From contig JAZQMK010000014.1 in the NCBI GenBank assembly GCA_045543455.1, positions 28,107-92,106 of the forward strand: a stretch of 64,000 bases of DNA. The letters are read 5' to 3'. A model generated the notes under the pieces. That model ran no database searches. It was not told the DNA's origin and saw nothing but the letters and a program-made list of their open reading frames with translations. Shown one piece after another: positions 41,180 to 50,531 of this stretch (position 1 is its first letter; each line of letters starts with the position of its first letter). The position numbers and the translations under genes were made by a program. Origin of the DNA: SIG291 sp045543455. GTDB lineage: Bacteria; Bacillota; Clostridia; Lachnospirales; Lachnospiraceae.

Positions 41180-41525
41180 TATTATCATCTCTTTTTATAA
41201 TTTTGTGTAATTTTGAAAGATGTAAAAATGCACTTTCAGTTTCTTTATAACTTTTATCTTTTAGATTAACTCTTGCTACTATAACAATATCATATCCTTT
41301 TAACAAATAATCCACATTAAGTCTGTAGCATTCTCTTATAAGTCTTGTTAATCTATGTCGGACAATACTATTCCCGACCTTCTTACTCACAGATATTCCT
41401 AAACGATTAATATCCGTTCCATTCTCCAAAACATACATAACTAAAAATTTATTTGAATAAATTTTTCCGTTTGTATAAACTGTTCTAAATTCATTATAAT
41501 TTTTTAAAGATACATAATTCTTCAT
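41172..41525 (-). CDS. rnpA: Ribonuclease P protein component
   Basis: This 117-residue basic protein has the RnpA signature VGNSIVRHRLTRLIRECYR near residue 51 and the N-terminal LKNYNEFRTVYTNGKIYSN. It binds the catalytic RNA RnpB and matures tRNA 5' ends. It lies 70 bases after rpmH and overlaps yidD by 8 bases. The region before the ATG is AT-rich with only a weak ribosome binding site. Confidence 0.96.
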   Translation of the reverse strand: MKNYVSLKNYNEFRTVYTNGKIYSNKFLVMYVLENGTDINRLGISVSKKVGNSIVRHRLTRLIRECYRLNVDYLLKGYDIVIVARVNLKDKSYKETESAFLHLSKLHKIIKRDDNND

Positions 41526-41595
41526 ATTATATAAACCTTTTAATTGAGTTTTGTATAATAAATATTATACAAAAAAAGGCCACATGACTTGCGGC

Positions 41596-41730
41596 CTATG
41601 CTGATAATTTCTTTCTACCCTTTGCTCTTCTAGCAGATAAAACCTTTCTACCATTAGCAGTAGCCATTCTAGCTCTGAATCCATGAACTTTTGATCTTGA
41701 TCTCTTCTTAGGTTGGAATGTCATCTTCAT
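41596..41730 (-). CDS. rpmH: Ribosomal protein bL34
   Basis: A 44-residue protein beginning MKMTFQPKKRSRSKVHGFR and ending RRAKGRKKLSA, with the bL34 pattern F-Q-P-K-K-R and GRKVLSARR. It is the first gene of the rpmH-rnpA-yidD-yidC-jag operon and is too short for many gene finders. A GAAGGAGGTG site precedes the ATG. Its upstream region is the left part of oriC, shared with the divergent dnaA gene. Confidence 0.98.
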   Translation of the reverse strand: MKMTFQPKKRSRSKVHGFRARMATANGRKVLSARRAKGRKKLSA

Positions 41731-42062
41731 AATTAAAACACCTCCTTCTTATAGTTAGCCATTAAAATATCAGATTACATTATACTAGCATAATTATGTA
41801 TAGTCAAGAAATTTTTTTTGCTTATTTACATAATATATATCCACATTTTGTGGATAAGTTGTGGATATATATTTTTTTTATGTTATTTTTAATCACATTT
41901 TTTTGTTTTTTCCTTTAAACACGCATAGGATTAAGTGGAAATACTTTTCCACAATTTTTTTTTGTTATTATATATATTTTTTACATTGAAAAAATACTAA
42001 TTTTAGTATAATATATAGTAGAGATATTTTTAACCAATTTTACAGAATTAGGAGTTTTTTAT
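41731..42062. other. oriC: oriC, left part: DnaA boxes between rpmH and dnaA
   Basis: This 332-base gap is very AT-rich. On the minus strand TTATCCACA (41849-41857) is a perfect DnaA box and ATATCCACA (41860-41868) a near match. On the plus strand ATATCCACA (41837-41845), TTATTTACA (41822-41830) and TTTTCCACA (41945-41953) are near matches. The closely packed boxes at 41837-41868 would also repress dnaA. Confidence 0.85.
41986..42014 (+). promoter_or_regulatory. Candidate dnaA promoter
   Basis: TTGAAA (41986-41991), a 17-base spacer and TAATAT (42009-42014), overlapping a TATAAT at 42007-42012. It lies about 50 bases before the dnaA ATG. Confidence 0.5.
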
Positions 42063-43406
42063 ATGTACAATCTTATTGTTTCTAAGTGGGACGACATTAT
42101 AAATAGAATAAAATCAGAATATGATATAACAGATATTTCATTTAAAGCATGGATTAAACCTCTTACTATTAATTCAGTTGAAAATAATGTAGTAGAGCTT
42201 GTTACTCCAGATGCTCAGATGAGTGTGGATATTCTTTATAAAAAATACTATCTTATATTTAAAGTAAGTATTTCTGAAGTTATAGGTAAAGAAGTTGATG
42301 TTAAATTTATTTCTTCAAGCAAGTTAACTTCTAATCAGGCTGCTAATATTAACAATAATACTGATATGTCAGTTTTTATAAAATCAAATATTAATCCTAA
42401 ATATACTTTTGATTCATTTATTAAAGGAAGTAATAATGATATAGCTCTTAATGCTTCTTTAGCTATAGCTGAATCACCAGGTAATATTTATAATCCTCTA
42501 TTTTTACATGGAGGTGTTGGACTTGGTAAAACACATCTTATGAATGCCATAGGTAACTTTATCATTTCTAATAATCCTTCTGCTAAAGTTTTATATGTAG
42601 CTTCAGCAGATTTTACAAGTGAGCTTATTGAAGCTATTCGTGATAATTCAACAAGCCAGTTTAGAGAAAAATATCGTAACAACGATGTACTTTTAATAGA
42701 TGATATTCAATTTCTTATAGGAAAAGAATCTACTCAGGAAGAATTTTTCCACACCTTTAATACCTTATATATGGCTGGAAAACAAATTATTATATCTTCT
42801 GATAGAAGTCCTAAATCAATGACTACTCTTGAAGAAAGATTAACTTCAAGATTTGAATGTGGATTAATAGTAGATATTCAATCTCCTACTTATGAAACTA
42901 GAATGGCTATTTTACGTAAGAAAGTTTCTCAGGATTCTATTTTTATTCCTGAAAGCGTTCTTGAATATATTGCTCTTAACATTAAGTCAAACGTTAGAGA
43001 ACTTGAAGGAGCTCTTAATAAAATTGTAAACTATGCCAGATTTTCATCTACTGAAATATCTTTACAAACAGCTGAATTCGTACTTAAAGATATTATTTCT
43101 CCAGATGAAAAGATTGAAGTTACACCTGAACTTATAGCTAAGGTAGTAGCTGAACATTATAATATATCTATGCAGGATATGTGTTCTAATAAAAAGAGCC
43201 ATGATATTGCATTTCCAAGACAGATTGCCATGTATCTTTGCCGTACCATGACAGAGGTATCACTTCAAAAGATAGGTAAGGTTCTTGGTAAAAAGGATCA
43301 CACTACTATTATTCACGGCGCTAATAAAATAAGTGAAGAATTAGTTAAGAATGAAGTTCTTAAAAATAATATAGATGTAATTAAGAAAAAAATAGATCCA
43401 TCTTAA
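42063..43406 (+). CDS. dnaA: Chromosomal replication initiator DnaA
   Basis: This 447-residue protein has domain I (residues 1-80, ISFKAWIKPL), a short linker, the AAA+ domain III with YTFDSFIKGSNN and Walker A HGGVGLGKTHLM near 150, Walker B LLIDDIQFL near 212, and domain IV with the DnaA-box binding signature KKDHTTIIHGANKI near 420. It binds boxes on both sides of its own gene and opens oriC. The ATG follows TTAGGAG. It marks the switch in transcription direction typical of a replication origin. Confidence 0.98.
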   Translation: MYNLIVSKWDDIINRIKSEYDITDISFKAWIKPLTINSVENNVVELVTPDAQMSVDILYKKYYLIFKVSISEVIGKEVDVKFISSSKLTSNQAANINNNTDMSVFIKSNINPKYTFDSFIKGSNNDIALNASLAIAESPGNIYNPLFLHGGVGLGKTHLMNAIGNFIISNNPSAKVLYVASADFTSELIEAIRDNSTSQFREKYRNNDVLLIDDIQFLIGKESTQEEFFHTFNTLYMAGKQIIISSDRSPKSMTTLEERLTSRFECGLIVDIQSPTYETRMAILRKKVSQDSIFIPESVLEYIALNIKSNVRELEGALNKIVNYARFSSTEISLQTAEFVLKDIISPDEKIEVTPELIAKVVAEHYNISMQDMCSNKKSHDIAFPRQIAMYLCRTMTEVSLQKIGKVLGKKDHTTIIHGANKISEELVKNEVLKNNIDVIKKKIDPS

Positions 43407-43677
43407 CTTATCAACAATACAATGTTTATATCCTTGTTATTTTATGTGATTATGATGTTAATAAATATTTTTAATATATTTAAGCAGAAAAGTTATCCAT
43501 ATTTTTCTCAATTTATTAACACAATATTCTTAAGTTATCAAGGTTTTATTCAAGCTTATTAAGCTATATTTTAAGGGGCTTTTAAGACTTATTCAACTTT
43601 TCACACCCCCTACTATAACTACTACAAAAAAATAATATATATATTTATATAAATTCATCATCAAAGGAGTTGTACAC
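43407..43677. other. oriC: oriC, right part: DnaA boxes and AT-rich unwinding region between dnaA and dnaN
   Basis: The 271-base gap holds box-like sequences TTATCAACA (43408-43416), TTATCCATA (43493-43501) and TTATTAACA (43513-43521), followed by a run of about 35 A/T bases at 43624-43658 that would melt easily. Together with the gap upstream of dnaA this fits the bipartite origins of Firmicutes. Confidence 0.75.
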
Positions 43678-44778
43678 ATGAAACTTATATTTAAAAAATC
43701 ACAATTACTTCACGGAGTTAATATCGTACTTAAAGCAGTACCATCTAAAACTACTATGTCAATACTTGAATGTATTTTAATTGACGCTACTACTAATGAA
43801 ATTAAATTTACAGCTAACGATATGGAATTAGGTATTGAAACAAAAGTAGAAGGTGAAATTATTGAAAAGGGTAAAGTAGCTATAGATGCTAAAATCTTTT
43901 CTGATATTGTTAGAAAACTTCCAGATAATGAAGTTACTATAGAAACAGATGCTAACTTTGTTACATCTATCAAATGTGAAAAAGCATTATTTAATATAGC
44001 AAGTAAGTCAGGAGAAGATTTTTCTTATCTTCCTTACATTGAAAAATCAAAGAGCATTACACTTTCTCAATTTTCATTAAAAGAAGTTATAAGACAAACT
44101 ATCTTCTCTATTGGTATTAATGAAAATAATAAGATGATGACAGGTGAGCTTTTTGAAGTAGAGAATGATAATCTTAAAGTTGTTTCCTTAGATGGACATA
44201 GAATTTCAATTAGAAATGTTGCTTTAAAGGAATCTTATGAAAATATAAAAGTAGTTGTTCCTGGAAAGACACTTAATGAAATAATTAAAATTCTTTCTGA
44301 TGATATGGAAAAGGATGTTAATATATTCTTTACAGCTAACCATATATTATTTGAGTTTGATGATACAATTGTAGTTTCAAGACTTATTGAAGGTGAATAT
44401 TTTAGAATTAATCAAATGCTTTCAAATGATTATGAAACAAAGGTTGTTATTAATAAAAAAGAATTTTTAGCATGTATTGACAGAGCTACGCTTTTGATAA
44501 AAGAAGGTAATTTAAAGCCTATTATTATAACTATTGGAGACGGTTCATTAGAATTAAAGATTAATTCAACCTTAGGTTCTATGAATGAAGAAATAGACAT
44601 TGTTAAAGAAGGAAAGGATATAATGATTGGATTTAATCCTAAATTCTTTATAGATGCTTTAAGAGTTATAGATGATGAAGAAATAACAATTTATCTTATG
44701 AATTCAAAGGCTCCTTGTTTTATAAGAGACGTAAATGGAAAATACATTTATTTAATTCTTCCTGTAAATTTTAGTTAA
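43678..44778 (+). CDS. dnaN: DNA polymerase III sliding clamp (beta subunit)
   Basis: This 366-residue protein has the three-domain clamp layout: MKLIFKKSQLLHGVNIVLKAVPSKTTMSILECI in outline at the start, EVENDNLKVVSLDGHRISIRNV near residue 160, and the C-terminal RDVNGKYIYLILPV, whose last residues form the partner-binding pocket. It encircles DNA and tethers polymerase and repair proteins. An AAAGGAG site precedes the ATG. It follows the right part of oriC. Confidence 0.98.
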   Translation: MKLIFKKSQLLHGVNIVLKAVPSKTTMSILECILIDATTNEIKFTANDMELGIETKVEGEIIEKGKVAIDAKIFSDIVRKLPDNEVTIETDANFVTSIKCEKALFNIASKSGEDFSYLPYIEKSKSITLSQFSLKEVIRQTIFSIGINENNKMMTGELFEVENDNLKVVSLDGHRISIRNVALKESYENIKVVVPGKTLNEIIKILSDDMEKDVNIFFTANHILFEFDDTIVVSRLIEGEYFRINQMLSNDYETKVVINKKEFLACIDRATLLIKEGNLKPIIITIGDGSLELKINSTLGSMNEEIDIVKEGKDIMIGFNPKFFIDALRVIDDEEITIYLMNSKAPCFIRDVNGKYIYLILPVNFS

Positions 44779-44792
44779 ATTAAGAGGTAATT

Positions 44793-45002
44793 ATGGAAAT
44801 TATTAAATTAAGAGATGAATATATCAAATTAGGACAGGCTTTAAAGGCTAGTGGACTTGTAGAATCAGGAGTAGAAGCTAAAGAAGTTATACTAGAAGGA
44901 CTTGTTTTAGTTAATGGAGAAGTAGAACTTCAAAGAGGTAAAAAACTTTATGATGGAGATATAGTTCAATTTGATGGCGAACAAATTATGATAGAAAAGT
45001 AG
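44793..45002 (+). CDS. yaaA: S4 domain RNA-binding protein (YaaA/RlbA-like)
   Basis: This 69-residue protein is almost entirely an S4-like fold: IKLGQALKASGLVESGVEAKEVILEGLVLVNGEVELQRGKKLYDGD in outline. The conserved pattern K-x-x-x-L-V-L-V-N-G-E is the RNA-binding turn. It is present between dnaN and recF in most Firmicutes and has been linked to ribosome assembly. A weak AAGAGG site lies before the ATG. It starts 14 bases after dnaN and ends 9 before recF. Confidence 0.95.
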   Translation: MEIIKLRDEYIKLGQALKASGLVESGVEAKEVILEGLVLVNGEVELQRGKKLYDGDIVQFDGEQIMIEK

Positions 45003-45011
45003 TGTGTATTA

Positions 45012-46097
45012 ATGATAATAGAATCTATTGATTTAAAAAACTACAGAAATTATGATATTCTCAATGTTTCTTTTGATAAGGATATTAATATTTTATATGG
45101 GGATAATGCCCAGGGAAAAACAAATATTTTAGAAGCTTTATATGTTGCTGCTACAACAAAATCACATAGAACTTCTAAAGATAAAGAATTAATATCCTTT
45201 GAAAATGAAGAATCTCATATAAAAACAATGATTAATAAAAATGGTATTTCTTACAGAATTGATATGCATTTAAAGAAAAATAAGTCAAAAGGAATTGCTG
45301 TTAATGGAATACCTATAAGAAAATCAAAAGATTTATTTGGCATTGTAAATATAGTATTTTTTTCTCCAGAGGATTTACAAATTATAAAAAATGGTCCTTC
45401 GGAAAGAAGAAGGTTTATGGATATGGAGCTATGCCAGCTTAACAAAATATATATGAGTAACATAGAGAATTATAATAAATCTTTACTACAAAGAAATAAA
45501 CTTCTAAAGGATATTGCATTTAATCCAGCTAATAGAGAAACACTTGAAATTTGGGATTTAAATTTGGTAAAATATGGTATAGAAGTTATAAAAAGTAGGG
45601 AAGAATTTACATATAAGTTAAATTTAATAATAAAAGAAATCCACAATAATCTCACAGGAGGAAAAGAAAATATAAATATTTCTTATGAACCTAGTGTAAC
45701 TTGTGATAATTTTGAACAAATGCTTATAAAACACAGAGAAAGTGATATAAGAAGCGGAAACACTAATTATGGACCTCATAAGGATGATTTATGTTTTGAA
45801 ATAGAAGGTATAGATGTGAGAAAATTTGGTTCGCAAGGACAACAAAGAACAGTTGCTCTTTCTTTAAAACTTGCAGAAATAGAACTTGTAAAAAATATAA
45901 TAAATGATAATCCTATTCTTCTTTTAGATGATGTTTTGTCTGAACTTGACAGTAAAAGACAAAATTATCTTCTTAACAGTATAAAAGGAGTGCAGACAAT
46001 TATAACTTGCACAGGATTAGATGAATTTATAAATAACAGGTTTAATGTAAATAAAATATTTAAAGTAGAAAATGGTAGTATTAAAAGTGAAAACTAG
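45012..46097 (+). CDS. recF: DNA replication and repair protein RecF
   Basis: This 361-residue SMC-like ATPase has Walker A YGDNAQGKTNILEALY near residue 33, the FFSPEDLQIIKNGPSERRRFMD motif near 115, the signature FGSQGQQRTVALSLKLAE near 275 and Walker B PILLLDDVLSELD near 303. It loads RecA at gaps together with RecO and RecR. No strong ribosome binding site is evident before the ATG, so translation may be coupled to the S4 gene 9 bases upstream. Confidence 0.97.
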   Translation: MIIESIDLKNYRNYDILNVSFDKDINILYGDNAQGKTNILEALYVAATTKSHRTSKDKELISFENEESHIKTMINKNGISYRIDMHLKKNKSKGIAVNGIPIRKSKDLFGIVNIVFFSPEDLQIIKNGPSERRRFMDMELCQLNKIYMSNIENYNKSLLQRNKLLKDIAFNPANRETLEIWDLNLVKYGIEVIKSREEFTYKLNLIIKEIHNNLTGGKENINISYEPSVTCDNFEQMLIKHRESDIRSGNTNYGPHKDDLCFEIEGIDVRKFGSQGQQRTVALSLKLAEIELVKNIINDNPILLLDDVLSELDSKRQNYLLNSIKGVQTIITCTGLDEFINNRFNVNKIFKVENGSIKSEN

Positions 46098-46120
46098 CCA
46101 AAGAAAGGTATGGTGTTAAA

Positions 46121-48034
46121 ATGAGTACTGATTACGGTGCAAATCAGATACAGATTCTTGAAGGTCTTGAAGCGGTAAGAAAAAGACCTGGTATGTATAT
46201 TGGAAGTACTTCAAGTAAAGGTTTACATCATCTTGTTTATGAAATTGTTGATAATTCAGTAGATGAAGCATTAGCAGGTTTTTGTAACGAGATTACAGTA
46301 AAGATAAATGAAGATAATTCAATTACAGTAACAGATAATGGTAGAGGTATTCCTGTAGGAATTAATGAAAAAGCAGGTAAACCAGCCGTAGAAGTAGTAT
46401 TTACAGTTCTCCATGCCGGTGGAAAATTTGGTGGTGGAGGATATAAAGTATCCGGAGGTCTTCATGGAGTAGGTGCTTCAGTAGTTAATGCTCTTTCTAA
46501 TTATCTTGAAGTAAAAGTATATCAGGGTGGTAAAATTTATCAGCAAAGATATGAAAGAGGAAATGTAATGTATCCTCTAAAGGTAGTTGGTGAATGTGAT
46601 GTTGAAAAGACTGGAACACAAGTAACATTTTCACCTGATGATACAATTTTTGAAGAAACAGTATATGATTTTGATATATTAAAACAGCGTTTAAGAGAAA
46701 TTGCATTCCTTACAAAGGGATTAAAGATTGTTTTAATAGATGACAGAGAAGAAAATAAACAAAAAGAATTCTACTATGAAGGTGGAATTAAAGAATTTGT
46801 AACATATCTTAATAAGAGTAAAACAGCATTGTATGAAAATGTTATATATTGTGAAGGTGTAAAGGATGGTGTATATGTTGAAGTTGCTTTCCAGCACAAT
46901 GATTCATATACAGAAGGAACATATTCATTTGTTAATAACATTACCACTCCAGAGGGAGGAACACATTTAGTAGGTTTTAGAAATGCTTTGACTAAGACTT
47001 TTAATGATTATGCAAGAAAAAATAAATTATTAAAAGAAAGCGAAGTTAACCTTAGCGGTGAAGATATCAGAGAAGGTATGAGTGCCATTGTAAGTGTTAA
47101 GATTAGCGAGCCACAGTTTGAAGGTCAGACAAAGCAAAAGCTTGGTAATAGTGAAGCAAGAGGTGCTGTAGACAGTATTGTAAGTGAGCAGTTAGTTTAT
47201 TTTCTTGAGCAAAATCCGGCTGTAGCAAAAACTATTTGTGAAAAATCAATACTTGCTCAAAGAGCAAGAGATGCAGCCAGAAAGGCAAGAGATTTAACAA
47301 GAAGAAAATCGGCATTAGAAACAGCAAGTTTACCTGGTAAATTAGCAGATTGTTCAGATAAAAATCCTGAAAACTGCGAAATTTATATCGTTGAGGGTGA
47401 TTCTGCGGGTGGTTCAGCAAAGACTGCAAGAAGTCGTGCAACACAGGCAATATTGCCACTTAGAGGTAAAATTTTAAATGTAGAAAAAGCAAGACTTGAC
47501 AGAATCTTAGGTAATCAGGAAATAAAAGCCATGATTACAGCTTTTGGTACAGGTATTCATGATGATTTTGATATTTCAAAATTAAGATATCATAAGATTA
47601 TTATTATGACTGATGCCGATGTAGATGGTGCCCATATTAGTACTTTGTTACTTACTTTCTTATATAGATTTATGCCAGAACTTATAAAGCAGGGACAAGT
47701 ATATTTAGCACAGCCACCACTTTATAAGTTAGAGAAAAATAAGAAGGTATGGTATGCATACAGTGACGAAGAATTAAATCAGATTCTTACAGAAGTGGGA
47801 AGAGATCAAAATAATAAAATTCAAAGATATAAAGGTCTTGGTGAAATGGATGCAGAACAGCTTTGGGAAACAACAATGGATCCTGAAAAGAGAGTACTTC
47901 TTAAGGTTGTTATGGATGAAGAGCAATCTTCAGAGGTAGATATTACATTTACAACCTTGATGGGTGACAAAGTAGAGCCAAGAAGAGAATTTATTGAAGA
48001 AAATGCAAAATACGTAAGTAACCTTGACGTATAA
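46121..48034 (+). CDS. gyrB: DNA gyrase subunit B
   Basis: This 637-residue protein has the GHKL ATPase domain (EIVDNSVDEALAGFC near 42, DNGRGIPV near 72, GGLHGVGASVVNALS near 112), the transducer domain, and a Toprim domain with VEGDSAGGSAKTARSR near 425 and DADVDGAHI near 500. It ends with a typical QLWETTMDPE stretch. It supplies ATP-driven strand passage with GyrA. The ATG follows AAAGGTATGG, 23 bases after recF. Confidence 0.98.
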   Translation: MSTDYGANQIQILEGLEAVRKRPGMYIGSTSSKGLHHLVYEIVDNSVDEALAGFCNEITVKINEDNSITVTDNGRGIPVGINEKAGKPAVEVVFTVLHAGGKFGGGGYKVSGGLHGVGASVVNALSNYLEVKVYQGGKIYQQRYERGNVMYPLKVVGECDVEKTGTQVTFSPDDTIFEETVYDFDILKQRLREIAFLTKGLKIVLIDDREENKQKEFYYEGGIKEFVTYLNKSKTALYENVIYCEGVKDGVYVEVAFQHNDSYTEGTYSFVNNITTPEGGTHLVGFRNALTKTFNDYARKNKLLKESEVNLSGEDIREGMSAIVSVKISEPQFEGQTKQKLGNSEARGAVDSIVSEQLVYFLEQNPAVAKTICEKSILAQRARDAARKARDLTRRKSALETASLPGKLADCSDKNPENCEIYIVEGDSAGGSAKTARSRATQAILPLRGKILNVEKARLDRILGNQEIKAMITAFGTGIHDDFDISKLRYHKIIIMTDADVDGAHISTLLLTFLYRFMPELIKQGQVYLAQPPLYKLEKNKKVWYAYSDEELNQILTEVGRDQNNKIQRYKGLGEMDAEQLWETTMDPEKRVLLKVVMDEEQSSEVDITFTTLMGDKVEPRREFIEENAKYVSNLDV

Positions 48035-48048
48035 AACGGAGGATTAAT

Positions 48049-50529
48049 ATGGATGAACATATTTTTGATAAAATTCAAGATGTGGATTTAAAAGTAACCA
48101 TGGAAAAATCATATATTGATTATGCCATGAGTGTTATTGTATCCCGCGCACTTCCGGATGTAAGAGATGGTTTAAAACCGGTGCAAAGAAGAATTTTATA
48201 TTCAATGATAGAATTAAATAATGGTCCCGACAAACCACACAGAAAATGTGCCCGTATTGTCGGTGATACAATGGGTAAGTACCATCCTCATGGGGACTCT
48301 TCAATCTATGAGGCTTTAGTTAAGCTTGCTCAGGATTTCTCAACAAGATATGTATTAGTAGACGGTCATGGTAATTTTGGTTCAGTAGATGGTGACGGAG
48401 CTGCTGCTATGCGTTATACTGAGGCACGTCTTAGTAAGATTTCCATGGAAATGCTTGCAGATATAGGTAAAAATACAGTTGATTTTGTACCTAACTTTGA
48501 TGAAACAGAAAAAGAGCCTACAGTTCTTCCTTCAAGATATCCAAATCTTTTAGTTAATGGTACATCAGGTATCGCTGTAGGTATGGCAACTAATATACCA
48601 CCTCATAATTTAAGAGAAATAATAGCTGCTGTTGTAAAGATTATTGATTTACAAATTAATGAAAACAGAATACCTGATATGGAGGAATTATTAGAGATAG
48701 TAAAAGGTCCTGACTTCCCTACAGGTGCTCAGATACTTGGTAAAATGGGTATAGAAGAAGCTTATAGAACAGGTAGAGGTAAGATTAAAGTAAGAGCTAT
48801 TACAGATATTGAGCCTATGCAAAATGGTAAGAGCAGGATTGTTGTAACAGAACTTCCATATATGGTTAATAAAGCAAGACTTATTGAAAAGATTGCAGAG
48901 CTTGTTAGAGATAAAAAGATTGATGGTATAACAGATTTAAGAGATGAATCTGATAGAACAGGTATGAGAATCTGTATCGAAACAAGAAGAGATGCAAATC
49001 CTACAGTAATTTTAAATCATTTGTATAAGCATACACAATTACAGGATACATTTGGTGTAATTATGCTTGCTCTTGTTAATAATGAGCCTAAGGTTCTTAA
49101 TCTTTTTGATATGCTTAACTATTATTTATTACATCAAAAAGAGGTTGTTACAAGAAGAACACAATATGATTTAAATAAGGCAGAAGAAAGAGCGCACATT
49201 TTACAAGGCTTAATGATAGCACTTGATAATATTGATGAAGTTATTAAGATTATCAGAGGTTCTCAGACAACAGCAATAGCAAAGCAGGGCTTAATGGACA
49301 GATTTGAGCTTACTGACGTGCAGGCACAGGCTATTGTTGATATGCGTCTTAGAGCTTTAACAGGTTTAGAGCGCGAAAAATTAGAAAATGAATTAAAGGA
49401 ATTATTGATTAAGATAGCAGAATTAAAAGCTATTTTAGCTGATGAAAATAAGCTTCTTACAGTAATTAAGGACGAGCTTACTATAATCTCTACAAAGTAT
49501 GGCGATGACAGAAGAACAAGCATTGGTTATGATGAAGATGAAATAACTATGGAAGACTTAATTCCTGATGACAGTACTGTTATTGCAAGAACTAATTTAG
49601 GTTATATTAAGAGAATGTCTTTAGAAAACTTTAAAAACCAGCATAGAGGTGGTAAAGGTATTAAAGGTATGCAGACCTTAGAAGAAGATTATATTGAGGA
49701 TTTATTTATGACAACTAACCATAAATATCTTTTATTCTTCACAAATAAAGGTAGATGCTACCGTATGAAGGCATATGCTATTCCAGAAGCTAGTAGAACA
49801 GCAAGAGGAACAGCTATTATAAACCTTTTACAGCTTCAGCCGGAAGAAAAGATTACAGCAGTAATACCTATTGAAGAGTACAATGATAATGAGTACTTAT
49901 TTATGGCTACAAAGTATGGAATTATCAAGAAAACAAAGGTAACAGATTTTTCAAATATAAGAAAAATAGGTATAAATGCTATTAACCTTCAGGATGATGA
50001 TGAACTTATAGAAGTTAAACTTACGGATGATAACAAAGAAATATTTATGGTAACAAAATACGGTAAATGTATACGTTTCTCTGAAAAGGAAGTAAGAAAT
50101 ACAGGAAGAACTTCTATGGGTGTTAAGGGTATTACTCTTGAAGGAGACGATGAAGTTGTAGGTATGCAGCTTGATACACAGGGTGATTCACTTCTTATAG
50201 TATCTGAAAAAGGTATGGGTAAGAGAACACTTATTGAAGAATTTACTTCACACCATAGAGGTGGTAAGGGCGTAAGTTGCTATAATATCAATGAGAAAAC
50301 AGGTAATGTAATTGGCGTTAAGTCAGTTAATAACGAAAGAGAAATTATGCTTATAACAACAGAAGGTGTTATTATTCGTATGAAAGTATCTGATATAAAG
50401 GTTATAGGAAGACATACATCAGGAGTAAAACTTATTAACCTTAAGGATGATGTATTAGTTGCTACTGTAGCAAAGGTAAGAACAGAAGATACTGAGATTG
50501 AGGAAGAAGAAAACAGTATCGAGGAGTAA
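48049..50529 (+). CDS. gyrA: DNA gyrase subunit A
   Basis: This 826-residue protein has the breakage-reunion domain with VSRALPDVRDGLKPVQRRIL near 30, the quinolone-determining region HPHGDSSIYEALVKLAQDF near residue 80, and the catalytic Tyr in AMRYTEARL near 122. The C-terminal beta-pinwheel holds the GyrA-box QHRGGKGIKG near 535. The residues at positions equivalent to E. coli Ser83 and Asp87 appear as Ser and Glu, a combination common in Gram-positives. It follows gyrB by 14 bases with a GGAGG site, and the fumarase genes follow it. Confidence 0.98.
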   Translation: MDEHIFDKIQDVDLKVTMEKSYIDYAMSVIVSRALPDVRDGLKPVQRRILYSMIELNNGPDKPHRKCARIVGDTMGKYHPHGDSSIYEALVKLAQDFSTRYVLVDGHGNFGSVDGDGAAAMRYTEARLSKISMEMLADIGKNTVDFVPNFDETEKEPTVLPSRYPNLLVNGTSGIAVGMATNIPPHNLREIIAAVVKIIDLQINENRIPDMEELLEIVKGPDFPTGAQILGKMGIEEAYRTGRGKIKVRAITDIEPMQNGKSRIVVTELPYMVNKARLIEKIAELVRDKKIDGITDLRDESDRTGMRICIETRRDANPTVILNHLYKHTQLQDTFGVIMLALVNNEPKVLNLFDMLNYYLLHQKEVVTRRTQYDLNKAEERAHILQGLMIALDNIDEVIKIIRGSQTTAIAKQGLMDRFELTDVQAQAIVDMRLRALTGLEREKLENELKELLIKIAELKAILADENKLLTVIKDELTIISTKYGDDRRTSIGYDEDEITMEDLIPDDSTVIARTNLGYIKRMSLENFKNQHRGGKGIKGMQTLEEDYIEDLFMTTNHKYLLFFTNKGRCYRMKAYAIPEASRTARGTAIINLLQLQPEEKITAVIPIEEYNDNEYLFMATKYGIIKKTKVTDFSNIRKIGINAINLQDDDELIEVKLTDDNKEIFMVTKYGKCIRFSEKEVRNTGRTSMGVKGITLEGDDEVVGMQLDTQGDSLLIVSEKGMGKRTLIEEFTSHHRGGKGVSCYNINEKTGNVIGVKSVNNEREIMLITTEGVIIRMKVSDIKVIGRHTSGVKLINLKDDVLVATVAKVRTEDTEIEEEENSIEE

Positions 50530-50531
50530 CA

